Below, piece after piece: positions 16,658-23,654 of a stretch of DNA of 60,691 nt. The notes below the pieces were generated by a model. It was not told where the DNA came from. It ran no database searches and saw only the letters and a program-made list of their open reading frames with translations. Both the position numbers and the translations under genes were made by a program. Origin of the DNA: GWB1-37-8 sp964603935 (GTDB taxonomy: Bacteria > Patescibacteriota > Microgenomatia > Levybacterales > UBA12049); contig CAZRWL010000004.1 of NCBI GenBank assembly GCA_964603935.1, positions 1-60,691 on the forward strand. The letters run 5' to 3'. The number at the start of each line of letters is the position of its first letter. The first letter of the stretch is position 1.

Positions 16658-16672
16658 ATATGACATTATAAT
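16641..16672 (+). promoter_or_regulatory. Promoter and operator of the VapBC-like pair
   Basis: TTGACA (16641-16646) and TATAAT (16667-16672) are 20 bases apart. Between them lies a perfect palindrome, TGTCAT-AAAT-ATGACA (16650-16665), a likely binding site for the ribbon-helix-helix antitoxin. It overlaps the stop codon of the peptidase gene. Confidence 0.65.
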
Positions 16673-16677
16673 TATAT

Positions 16678-16911
16678 ATGCAGCTTATACGAACGACTTT
16701 GAGATTAAAAGAAAATCTAAAAAAACGTGCAGAAAAAAAAGCGTTTGACGAAAACGTAAGCTTACAAGCTATTTTTAACCAAGCTCTGGAACAATATCTT
16801 GAAAAAGACGCTAAGAAACAAGCAAAAAAAATTATATTAAAAGCATATCACTTCGGTAAAAATTTAGATAACTTAACCCGCAATGATTTCTACCCTGACC
16901 CAGAAATTTAA
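16678..16911 (+). CDS. Ribbon-helix-helix antitoxin (VapB-like)
   Basis: 77 residues. The N-terminal TTLRLKENLKKRAEKKAFDENVSLQAIFNQALEQYL has the beta-strand plus two-helix pattern of ribbon-helix-helix DNA-binding antitoxins; the basic middle and acidic C-terminus (NDFYPDPEI) would contact the toxin. It ends 1 base before the PIN toxin gene and is preceded by a promoter with a palindromic operator. Confidence 0.8.
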   Translation: MQLIRTTLRLKENLKKRAEKKAFDENVSLQAIFNQALEQYLEKDAKKQAKKIILKAYHFGKNLDNLTRNDFYPDPEI

Positions 16912-16912
16912 T

Positions 16913-17341
16913 ATGCTAATCGACACAAATATCTTAGTTTATTCTATCAATCTAGATTCACTAAAATATAAACAAGCCAAAGAATTTATAAACAATAACC
17001 TAGGCAGACTGGAAATTGCTCACCAGAATATTCTTGAAGCGATTAGAGTATTAACTCATAAAAAATTTTCCAATCCTAGGAAATTAAAAGAAGCGCTAAG
17101 TTCTACTTTGTCAATCGCGCAATCATGTTCCCTGATTTCGCCCAATCAGAATACGCTCTATCTGGCACTTGAGTTAATTAAAAAACATAACTTGAGCGGA
17201 AATAGGATTTTTGATGCTTATCTCACTGCAACAGCGCTCTCCAACGGAATTACGTCAATTGCTACAGACAACACCCGAGATTTCAAGAAATTCAATGGAA
17301 TCAAAACCATTAACCCTTTTGCCTCAACAATCCGCAATTAA
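16913..17341 (+). CDS. PIN-domain toxin (VapC-like)
   Basis: 142 residues starting MLIDTNILVYSIN, with the first catalytic Asp at position 4. Further acidic residues are in NILEAIRVL, NRIFDAYLTATAL and IATDNTRDFKKF, the usual four-acid PIN active site. VapC toxins are Mg-dependent RNases that often cut tRNA or rRNA. The start chosen is the ATG 1 base after the antitoxin stop; the open frame extends 10 codons upstream, but only this Met gives the normal PIN N-terminus. Confidence 0.88.
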   Translation: MLIDTNILVYSINLDSLKYKQAKEFINNNLGRLEIAHQNILEAIRVLTHKKFSNPRKLKEALSSTLSIAQSCSLISPNQNTLYLALELIKKHNLSGNRIFDAYLTATALSNGITSIATDNTRDFKKFNGIKTINPFASTIRN

Positions 17342-17359
17342 ATTCCGATATTTTGATAC

Positions 17360-17388
17360 TTGACTTTCGTTGGGTAAAGTGATATAAT
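17360..17388 (+). promoter_or_regulatory. Promoter of the TrpR/YerC-like gene
   Basis: TTGACT (17360-17365), 17-base spacer, TATAAT (17383-17388). The GTG start at 17402 follows 13 bases later, so the message has almost no leader. Confidence 0.75.
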
Positions 17389-17401
17389 TTAGTATGATAC
17401 A

Positions 17402-17686
17402 GTGAAAATTGACAGCCGCAATAAGAATGTCTCCGATCTTTTAAGAGTGTTCCTTGCTTTAAAAAATGAAAAAGAGTGCTGGAAGTTTTTTAGAGATTTA
17501 TTAACAGAAGCGGAAATAAAAGAATTCGCAAATAGATGGAAGGTTGCCAGAATGCTTGATCAAAAAAATTACTACGAAGCAATTGAAAAAGAAACCGGTG
17601 TAAGCAGCACAACAATTGCCCGGGTAAATAAATGGCGAACGAAAGGCGAAGGCGGATTTAAAACAATGTTAAGAAGATTAAAATAA
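17402..17686 (+). CDS. TrpR/YerC-family DNA-binding regulator
   Basis: 94 residues matching the YerC/YecD branch of TrpR-like repressors: VFLALKNEKECWKFFRDLLTEAEIKEFANRWKVARML, then the helix-turn-helix YYEAIEKETGVSSTTIARVNKWR. GTG is used as start, right behind a strong promoter. The ligand and target are unknown. Directly downstream lies an attenuator-like leader in front of a phosphoribosyltransferase-fold gene, so these may be regulated together; that is inference. Confidence 0.9.
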   Translation: MKIDSRNKNVSDLLRVFLALKNEKECWKFFRDLLTEAEIKEFANRWKVARMLDQKNYYEAIEKETGVSSTTIARVNKWRTKGEGGFKTMLRRLK

Positions 17687-17738
17687 AACTTATGAAATCT
17701 CAACCGCCGTCGAGACTTGAAGAGCATTCGGGATTTTC

Positions 17739-17768
17739 TTGACAATATGCAAAACAACATGATATAAT
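17739..17768 (+). promoter_or_regulatory. Strong promoter of the leader-peptide transcript
   Basis: Perfect TTGACA (17739-17744) and perfect TATAAT (17763-17768) with an 18-base spacer. The leader ATG at 17776 lies almost at the expected transcript start. Confidence 0.85.
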
Positions 17769-17775
17769 ACTTTAT

Positions 17776-17835
17776 ATGACAAACGCAAGATTAAAATTTG
17801 CCTATCATTATTACACCACCTTAATGGCGGCGTAA
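17776..17835 (+). CDS. Leader peptide (19 aa) of an attenuator
   Basis: A short frame encoding MTNARLKFAYHYYTTLMAA, opening about 8 bases after a consensus -10 box and therefore nearly leaderless. It contains an aromatic-rich Y-H-Y-Y run followed by T-T, placed just before and within the first arm of a set of mutually exclusive hairpins. This is the arrangement of amino-acid operon leader peptides, where ribosome stalling picks the RNA fold. The controlling amino acid would be Tyr, possibly with His or Thr. Confidence 0.6.
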   Translation: MTNARLKFAYHYYTTLMAA

Positions 17836-17883
17836 TTTTTGTTGCTTAAAAAATAATTACACCGCCGGACAGGCGGTTTTTTT
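17811..17883 (+). promoter_or_regulatory. Transcription attenuator (antiterminator/terminator)
   Basis: Four segments: 1, TTACACCACC (17811-17820); 2, GGCGGCGTAATT (17826-17837); 3, AATTACACCGCC (17855-17866); 4, GGCGGT (17872-17877) plus a T run. 2 pairs with 3 over 11 of 12 positions (antiterminator). 3 pairs with 4 as a 6-bp hairpin followed by seven T (terminator). 1 pairs with 2 imperfectly. Segment 1 lies in the leader-peptide reading frame and segment 2 spans its end. The gene controlled starts at 17898. Confidence 0.7.
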
Positions 17884-17897
17884 GTGGCTTAAAATAT

Positions 17898-18758
17898 ATG
17901 AACAATCAAAGAATATTATGGTTTCAAGACGGAGTAAAGTTTTCTACTCAAGCTAGAATGTGGGAGAAAATTGATGCACTAACTCAAAAACTCATTGACC
18001 TTGCCAGCAATAGAGATTTTGAGCATGTTGTAGTTGATCCTGTTTCTTGTGCCCAAAAATTATTTAGGCAAACAGACATGCGAGATTATAGCTGTGTTAT
18101 AGATTTGTCAGGATTCTTTGGGGAAATTATTAAACGAAATTCTCCCCAGATTTCCGTTGTTAGTAACTTCAGGCTGAGTAGAATTAGAATCGTATCCTCT
18201 CCCCGTTTGGATGGAAGTGGATTTTTAGTTAGTTTAAATAACCAAGAAGTTAAAAAAATAAAAGACAACATCGATTTGAGCAGGCCTTTACTTTTGGATG
18301 ATGTTGCTTGGTCCGGAAGAACTATTGTTGAAGCAATAAAAATATTAGGAATAGATCCAACAACTACAACAGTTGGACTATTAGCAACTAACGACGGGAA
18401 TTTTGGAGAAGGGAAACCTGGGGCTTTAGGCGTATTAAAAGAAAAAGGAATTACTATCCTGCCAGGAGAAACTATTTCGACCCCGCAAGATGATGGCTTT
18501 CACCTTGCTGATTTTTTCAATTTTTCACCCGATGAAAATCTCTTCAATAGCATATTGGAAATTTGGATAAAAAGAAAAAAGATGCAAAATCTTTCCGGCG
18601 AAACAAGACAAAATACGGAGAATGAAATGAGAACTATTTTAATTAACAACAGAGAAGCCCTTTTCCCAAGAGCTATTTCGTCCGAAGGGATGAGAGCTCT
18701 CCAACAAGAAGGGCGTCTTTATCAATACAAGTGGAATAGCGAAAAATCAAATATTTGA
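17898..18758 (+). CDS. Phosphoribosyltransferase-fold protein 1
   Basis: 286 residues. RPLLLDDVAWSGRTIVEAIKIL is a PRPP-binding loop of the type I phosphoribosyltransferase fold (hydrophobic strand, D-D, then S-G-x-T). Upstream FEHVVVDPVSCAQKLF and ISVVSNFRLSRIRIV fit the core strands. The substrate base is unknown. It is preceded by an attenuator and followed by a 52-codon frame in another phase, then a LOG-family gene. A second protein of similar design is encoded at 19581. The C-terminal end is uncertain because of that next frame. Confidence 0.7.
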   Translation: MNNQRILWFQDGVKFSTQARMWEKIDALTQKLIDLASNRDFEHVVVDPVSCAQKLFRQTDMRDYSCVIDLSGFFGEIIKRNSPQISVVSNFRLSRIRIVSSPRLDGSGFLVSLNNQEVKKIKDNIDLSRPLLLDDVAWSGRTIVEAIKILGIDPTTTTVGLLATNDGNFGEGKPGALGVLKEKGITILPGETISTPQDDGFHLADFFNFSPDENLFNSILEIWIKRKKMQNLSGETRQNTENEMRTILINNREALFPRAISSEGMRALQQEGRLYQYKWNSEKSNI

Positions 18759-18780
18759 CACTAATCCACCCAATTGGCTT

Positions 18781-18939
18781 ATGCCGTCTTTTATGCAAAG
18801 AGTGGATTTAAATATGGTTGCTAGAAATAAAAAAGAAATTATGGAAACTTTAAGGGAGTTTAGGAATATAATTAGCGAAGACCAAGAGATAGCAGAAGGA
18901 CGAAATGAAATTACAAGACGCGGAATAGAAAGAGGATAG
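18781..18939 (+). CDS. Small helical protein (52 aa) or frameshifted tail
   Basis: A 52-residue frame: MPSFMQRVDLNMVARNKKEI then METLREFRNIISEDQEIAEG and a basic end. It starts 22 bases after the phosphoribosyltransferase stop and ends 2 bases before the LOG-family start, which fits tight operon packing. The same frame stays open upstream into the previous gene (KNQIFDTNPPNWL), so it could instead be the original C-terminus of that protein, separated by a frameshift. Charged, helical, no known domain. Confidence 0.5.
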   Translation: MPSFMQRVDLNMVARNKKEIMETLREFRNIISEDQEIAEGRNEITRRGIERG

Positions 18940-18941
18940 AT

Positions 18942-19487
18942 ATGAGAAAAATACAAATCGGAGTCATGGGGTCATGTGCGGATCTAAAATACTCAAAGAA
19001 AATAGAACGACTTGCTGAGCAAGTTGGTTTTTGGGTTGCTAAAAAAAAGGCGACTCTTATTTTTGGCGCAGAAAAAGATGTTGATTCTTTATCAACTTCC
19101 GCATGCCGCGGAGCCAAAAAAGTAAAAGGCCTTACTGTTGGAATAACTTACGGAAAAGGACTGGAAGTAAAAGAGAAAAACACTGACATTGTTATCGCAA
19201 GTGGCTCAGAAAGAGGAGGAGGAAGAGAGTTTCCTCTGGTATTGAGCTGTGATGCAATTATTTGCATTAGCGGAGGTTCCGGAACTTTAACCGAGATAGC
19301 TATTGCCTACCAAGCAAATATACCGATTGTGACTTTGCAAGGAACCGGCGGATGGAGCGAAAAACTAGCCGGACAATTTTTGGATGGACGAAATAGAATT
19401 AAAATAGAGTCTGCCAAAACTCCTAAAGAAGCAGTTAGCCTGGCAATAAAACTAGCCTTAAAAAATCATCGTAACCAATCCTTATAG
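18942..19487 (+). CDS. LOG-family (TIGR00725-like) nucleotide-binding protein
   Basis: 181 residues, Rossmann-like: KIQIGVMGSCADLKY...AEQVGFWVAKKKATLIFGAEKDVDSLS...VIASGSERGGGREFPLVLSCDAIICISGGSGTLTEIAIAY. The last motif is the LOG P-G-G-x-G-T-x-x-E with Ser in place of Pro, as in the TIGR00725 branch. LOG enzymes release the base from nucleoside 5'-monophosphates. Two phosphoribosyltransferase-fold proteins flank it, so a shared nucleotide or ribose-phosphate chemistry is plausible. Confidence 0.85.
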   Translation: MRKIQIGVMGSCADLKYSKKIERLAEQVGFWVAKKKATLIFGAEKDVDSLSTSACRGAKKVKGLTVGITYGKGLEVKEKNTDIVIASGSERGGGREFPLVLSCDAIICISGGSGTLTEIAIAYQANIPIVTLQGTGGWSEKLAGQFLDGRNRIKIESAKTPKEAVSLAIKLALKNHRNQSL

Positions 19488-19510
19488 TTAGGGATTGGCT
19501 GTGTTTTTCA
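19475..19510 (+). terminator. Terminator overlapping the LOG gene stop
   Basis: CCAATCC (19475-19481) and GGATTGG (19492-19498) form a perfect 7-bp stem, followed by CTGTGTTTTTCATTTT. The stop codon lies in the loop. Confidence 0.7.
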
Positions 19511-19538
19511 TTTTAAATTAAACCGCAAAAACACCATC

Positions 19539-19577
19539 GATCTCTGTCTATAAGGATTTTTTTCTTTGACAGAGATC
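19539..19577 (+). promoter_or_regulatory. Hairpin covering the start region of the next gene
   Basis: GATCTCTGTC (19539-19548) pairs perfectly with GACAGAGATC (19568-19577) around a loop with seven T. The 3' arm ends 3 bases before the ATG at 19581 and contains the only purine-rich candidate ribosome site, so the fold could hide it or act as a terminator-like control. Confidence 0.5.
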
Positions 19578-19580
19578 ATT

Positions 19581-20498
19581 ATGGTAGAAAGTTTTAATTA
19601 TAAATCACTCGAGAAAAAAGAGACAACGCAACAAAGTCCTTATGTAGTATCACAGGATATAGGTATTCTGATGAAAAAATGGGCGAAAGAAAGAAATTTT
19701 AATCTTCCAAATGAAGAGTTTATTACACAGTTGCGTTCGGAGTTTGCTCAATTTATGAAACGAATTTTTCCGAGCTTTGAATCGGTAAATGAAAATGAAT
19801 TATCAAATGGATTAAGAAGTCTTGTTGAAAGTACCGAGCTTTTTTCGATATCCTTAGACCGAGTCTATTTTCAGTCAAATCCTAGCATAGACATTTCCAG
19901 ACTTGTGGATAATGAGGGCAAAGATAAAGGTTTGGGCAGAAGAAGAGATTCATCTTCCCTTCTTGGACAATTTAAAAAATTAAAAAAACTTGACATAAAA
20001 GAAGCTGTTTTAGTGGATGATGTCGTTTTCTCAGGAAGTTTGGTAGAAAGAATAATGAATGTTTTATCGGACATTAACATAAAAATACCAGTAATTTGTG
20101 CTGGCATTGCAATAAAGGAAGGAATAGATATTATTGCTAAGTCTGGCAAAGAATTACGAGCCGTAAAAATTTATGACAAAGTAATCGATGAAGTTTGCGA
20201 AAGAGATTTTTATCCGGGCGTCCCATTTTGCGGAAGATCTCTTAACAGTTGCGACAACGTTGGTATACCCTACATTCTGCCCTTTGGAGACCCTGGAAAA
20301 TGGGCGTCAATACCGCAAGAGTGGCAAAAACCTTTCTCTCAATTTTGCTTACGACAATCTATCAAATTATTTGAAAAGGTAGAAAACTGCTCAGGAAGAT
20401 ATATTTACTGTTCAGATTTAGATCGAAAAATAATTTCATTACCAAGTAATAATACTAGATTTATTAGTTCCCTAAAACAATTTTTACAAGAAATATGA
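19581..20498 (+). CDS. Phosphoribosyltransferase-fold protein 2
   Basis: 305 residues. EAVLVDDVVFSGSLVERIMNVL resembles a PRPP loop (V-D-D-x-x-x-S-G), as in the protein at 17898, though Ser-Leu replaces the usual Thr after S-G. The first 130 residues are helical (MKKWAKERNFNLPNEEFITQ). A Cys-bearing segment follows (VCERDFYPGVPFCGRSLNSC). Substrate unknown. The ATG at 19581 is preferred over a TTG five codons upstream. Between it and hisS lies a GC-rich hairpin. Confidence 0.6.
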   Translation: MVESFNYKSLEKKETTQQSPYVVSQDIGILMKKWAKERNFNLPNEEFITQLRSEFAQFMKRIFPSFESVNENELSNGLRSLVESTELFSISLDRVYFQSNPSIDISRLVDNEGKDKGLGRRRDSSSLLGQFKKLKKLDIKEAVLVDDVVFSGSLVERIMNVLSDINIKIPVICAGIAIKEGIDIIAKSGKELRAVKIYDKVIDEVCERDFYPGVPFCGRSLNSCDNVGIPYILPFGDPGKWASIPQEWQKPFSQFCLRQSIKLFEKVENCSGRYIYCSDLDRKIISLPSNNTRFISSLKQFLQEI

Positions 20499-20529
20499 TA
20501 TTATAAAAGAGGCTATAAAAAAAATCACC

Positions 20530-20549
20530 CCGCTGTTTAGGCGGGGGAA
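20530..20549 (-). terminator. GC-rich hairpin between phosphoribosyltransferase 2 and hisS
   Basis: CCCCGC and GCGGGG arms around TGTTTAG. On the plus strand no T run follows, but on the minus strand the hairpin is followed by GGTGATTTTTTTT, giving a terminator shape in the direction opposite to both neighbours. It may be another palindromic repeat. Confidence 0.35.
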
Positions 20550-20584
20550 ATTCGTTATTTACAATTTAACACAAGAAAATAATT

Positions 20585-21772
20585 ATGTCAAGTATTAAAG
20601 CGCAAACGCTAAAAGGATTCAGAGACTTCCTCCCTAGCGAGGCGAGAAAGAGACAGTTTGTTGTTAACGCTTTGAAAAAGGTGTTTGAATCTTATGGCTT
20701 TGAACCGCTTGAAACACCTAGCTTGGAATACGAAGAAATACTTCTTGGAAAATATGGTTCGGAAGGCGATAAATTAATGTACCGCTTCGAAGATAATGGG
20801 AAAAGACGCGTTGCATTAAGATACGACCAGACCGTTCCCCTGGCCCGTGTTGTGGCACAATACCAAAATCAACTCCCAATGCTGTTTAAACGGTACCAAA
20901 TTCAAAATGTCTGGCGCGCGGAAAATACCCAAAAAGGCCGTTTCCGCGAATTTCTCCAATGCGACATCGACACTGTCGGCACATCTTCCCCACTGTCCGA
21001 TACGGAAATTATTGAAGTTGCTGCAACTTCACTCAAAGCTTTAGGATTTAAAGATTTTAAAATCTTAATCAATGACCGGAAAAATTTTGACAAATTAGAT
21101 AAAAAAGCAATATCTATCATTGATAAATTGGCGAAAATCGGCGAAGACAAAGTTAAGATATATCTGAAAGAAGAAGAAATTGACGACAAAACTCTTGAAA
21201 AAGTAAAAAACATGCCTATTACTGAAGAATTGAAAAATATTGCAGGTTTGCTTGAAAAAATAAAAATTGAATTTTCTCCGACCCTTGCTCGCGGTTTAGA
21301 TTACTACACAGGATTAATTTTTGAAATTGAGATTGAGGGATATTCTGCGGGATCGGTTTGCGGAGGAGGACGCTATGATAATTTAATCGGTTTATTCGCC
21401 AATAAACAAGTCCCCGCAGTTGGCTGCGCTTTTGGTTTCGACCGCCTGATGGAGGCCATGGATCAGCTTAATCTTTTCCCCAAAGACCTGCAAACAACCA
21501 AAGTCTTAGTTACTATTTTCTCCCCGGAACTTGTTCAACAATCAATTAACTGCACTACAGTACTACGTAGCGCTAAAGTATCTACAGAGTTATATCTTGA
21601 TCCAAATGCCAAGCTGGAAAAACAGATGAAATACGCAGATACCAAAGGTATCCCTTACGCTGTTATCATAGGTCCTGATGAGGCAAAAAATAAAACCGTA
21701 ACCTTAAAAAACCTAAAAACCCGCGAACAAAAGACAATTTCCAACGGAAAAATAATCGAAGAGTTATCTTGA
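20585..21772 (+). CDS. hisS: Histidyl-tRNA synthetase
   Basis: 395 residues, class II synthetase. Motif 2 region YQIQNVWRAENTQKGRFREFLQCDID, histidine-binding RGLDYYTGLIFEIE and motif 3 AVGCAFGFDRLMEAM are all present, and a C-terminal anticodon-binding domain ends LKNLKTREQKTISNGKIIEE. It charges tRNA-His. The last 9 bases overlap a convergent gene. A second, broken copy of this 3' end lies at 23067-23131, so the locus has been rearranged. Confidence 0.97.
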   Translation: MSSIKAQTLKGFRDFLPSEARKRQFVVNALKKVFESYGFEPLETPSLEYEEILLGKYGSEGDKLMYRFEDNGKRRVALRYDQTVPLARVVAQYQNQLPMLFKRYQIQNVWRAENTQKGRFREFLQCDIDTVGTSSPLSDTEIIEVAATSLKALGFKDFKILINDRKNFDKLDKKAISIIDKLAKIGEDKVKIYLKEEEIDDKTLEKVKNMPITEELKNIAGLLEKIKIEFSPTLARGLDYYTGLIFEIEIEGYSAGSVCGGGRYDNLIGLFANKQVPAVGCAFGFDRLMEAMDQLNLFPKDLQTTKVLVTIFSPELVQQSINCTTVLRSAKVSTELYLDPNAKLEKQMKYADTKGIPYAVIIGPDEAKNKTVTLKNLKTREQKTISNGKIIEELS

Positions 21773-23005
21773 GGTTTTTCTTCTTATCAATATATCTTCT
21801 CCCCATTTTAAGGTTTCGTTTAATATCCTTTGTCTCAAAATCACAGGCATTTGGGCATATCCCTTATCAACTTCTTTTCCACGCTCAAAATATTCCCCCT
21901 CAAAACCTCTATCGCTAGAACGCATAGCCTGAGGAGCTACTACTTTGTGGTTAACGGAATAACTCATTTCAAAAACGATACCCATCGTAGTTCTGGATAT
22001 ACTTTTAGGCAACAGCTGCAGCGTATTTTCTCCTTCAATGATCATCTCCAACGGAGTTGACCTCCTTATTCCCAAATCAATCAATAAATTTTCTACAACT
22101 TCGGGCAACATATCATAGTCCTCTGGTTTCACATCTATGGATAGCTCTCCATGTCTTCTTTTTTCGGCAGGATTAGTTCCCCATTTATACTCAGCTACCT
22201 CACCCGTTAAATCGAATAAACGTGAAGCAGTTTGACGGGCTTTGGCTAATTCCCCACTTCCGTTTGTACTAAATATGTCAATCCAGCCAAAATCTATGCT
22301 CGAATCTTCAGGTTTTCCTTTCTGGTCAGATACCAAAAGGTCTTCAATCCAATCAGCTGCGCCTTTTAATATTGCTGTATGTATTGGCCTAGAGATAAGT
22401 TTCTTGCCAGGATTTCTTGTACGATAAAAATCGCCAACATCTTTTCCTCTTCCTGTGGGAACATCTCTTGTTCCGCTCATAGGTAAACCGGAATATGGAC
22501 CAGGAAAATAATAGTATTCTGGGCGCGTTGTTGAAGACACACTAAATCCCTCAAATTCGTCTGTACTAATGCTAGCTCCTATTTTATTTTCTGTTATTCC
22601 TTGAGGTCTTACTTCAAAAGAGAAATCTCCATCATATTTCCCAGGCTTTCCGTCTTCCGATTTTTTTGTGCGAAAATAAATTTCGACGTCTACCTTATCC
22701 GAAGGCTTAATCCCCAGGTCATTAAAGAACATCCTTAAAGGTTTCGGAACTTCATCCAACTCCTTCTTGGAGGGTGCAAAAGACAAGTATGTCCAAATCC
22801 AAGGATTATCATCATGCTTCCTTATTCGCTTATCAAATCCCCGAGGAAATCTTTCTTCGTTCGCTAACTTTTCATAAAGATTCTCAAATTTAGCATGGGT
22901 ATCCCGTTCGTATTGCTCCATTTGACCCAACCAACCGATTAGAGGGGAAACTTGACCTACTTCTTTAGACAAAGAAAACATTCCTGATTCTATTGCTTGA
23001 GTCAT
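21764..23005 (-). CDS. Protein of unknown function (413 aa)
   Basis: A 413-residue soluble protein with no signal peptide or membrane segment and no domain I recognise. It is rich in aromatic and charged residues (DNPWIWTYLSFAPSKKE, RPEYYYFPGPYSG) and alternates predicted strands with two related-looking halves, each ending in a segment on PEDYDMLPEVVENLLIDLGI or KPLRMFFNDLGIKPSDKV, which suggests an internal duplication. It is convergent with hisS (9-base overlap) and lies between the complete and the broken hisS 3' ends. It may have arrived by insertion there. Confidence 0.65.
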   Translation of the reverse strand: MTQAIESGMFSLSKEVGQVSPLIGWLGQMEQYERDTHAKFENLYEKLANEERFPRGFDKRIRKHDDNPWIWTYLSFAPSKKELDEVPKPLRMFFNDLGIKPSDKVDVEIYFRTKKSEDGKPGKYDGDFSFEVRPQGITENKIGASISTDEFEGFSVSSTTRPEYYYFPGPYSGLPMSGTRDVPTGRGKDVGDFYRTRNPGKKLISRPIHTAILKGAADWIEDLLVSDQKGKPEDSSIDFGWIDIFSTNGSGELAKARQTASRLFDLTGEVAEYKWGTNPAEKRRHGELSIDVKPEDYDMLPEVVENLLIDLGIRRSTPLEMIIEGENTLQLLPKSISRTTMGIVFEMSYSVNHKVVAPQAMRSSDRGFEGEYFERGKEVDKGYAQMPVILRQRILNETLKWGEDILIRRKTSR

Positions 23006-23066
23006 ACATAAAAGACAGTGGTAGATTTATAGCAAAATAAAATATTCTTGTCAAGGAAATTTTCAA

Positions 23067-23131
23067 AGAATCTCAAAACCCGCGAACAGAAAACTATCTC
23101 CCCGGACGAACTTATAGAGGATCATCTATAG
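23067..23131 (+). pseudogene. hisS 3'-end remnant
   Basis: Codons here read KNLKTREQKTIS, identical over twelve residues to the end of hisS at 21772. After a one-base deletion near 23103 they continue DELIEDHL and a stop. The DNA differs at many third positions (AAACCTAAAAACCCGCGAACA versus AATCTCAAAACCCGCGAACA), so it is an old or foreign copy, not a recent duplication. Upstream no more of hisS is present. Confidence 0.8.
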
Positions 23132-23528
23132 GATCATGTAATTCTCCTGTTTCATCGTTTTCCCTCGACTCCCCAACTTCTACATGTCCATGAGTTTCTT
23201 CAATGCGTTTTAATTCAATCGTAGGAGAAGGTATTGCTTTGTGAATAATACTTATGTGCGAAGCTAACGCTCTAACCATTGGTACCCATTCGTTTCTCAA
23301 CTCCTGTTTTTTAGCTAACATAAGAAGCTTAGCCGTACTCTCATCACCACGTACTATTGCTACCCTAGCATCAACTACAAATGAGAGGTATGCCAACTCT
23401 TTCCTACTAAGCTTAAGGAGCATTTCTTTTTTACCCACAAATATCGTTTCCCTAAAATTAACGCCGCTTATTACCTGTTGTTCGGAACTTGAACTAGTAA
23501 TGACTCCTGGTCTTGCTTCCACAACCAT
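23112..23528 (-). CDS. Protein of unknown function (138 aa)
   Basis: 138 residues, no membrane segment. The middle (KKEMLLKLSRKELAYLSFVVDARVAIVRGDESTAKLLMLAKKQEL) is helical with a basic/hydrophobic pattern; the C-terminus is acidic (EVGESRENDETGELHDPIDDPL). The last residues are encoded antisense to the hisS remnant, so the C-terminal tail was probably acquired by rearrangement. No family is recognised. Confidence 0.55.
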   Translation of the reverse strand: MVVEARPGVITSSSSEQQVISGVNFRETIFVGKKEMLLKLSRKELAYLSFVVDARVAIVRGDESTAKLLMLAKKQELRNEWVPMVRALASHISIIHKAIPSPTIELKRIEETHGHVEVGESRENDETGELHDPIDDPL

Positions 23529-23590
23529 AACTTGCAGATTATAATACTAATTAAAGGCAAACGCAAAGAGCAGGATTGTATAGGATTTGC

Positions 23591-23619
23591 TTGCAATCCT
23601 ATAGGCTTTATTGTATAAT
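23591..23619 (+). promoter_or_regulatory. Promoter of the 401-aa unknown gene
   Basis: TTGCAA (23591-23596), 17-base spacer, perfect TATAAT (23614-23619), 35 bases before the ATG at 23655. Confidence 0.6.
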
Positions 23620-23654
23620 ATACTTTCGCCCTCAATTACAGGGCACGGTCACAT

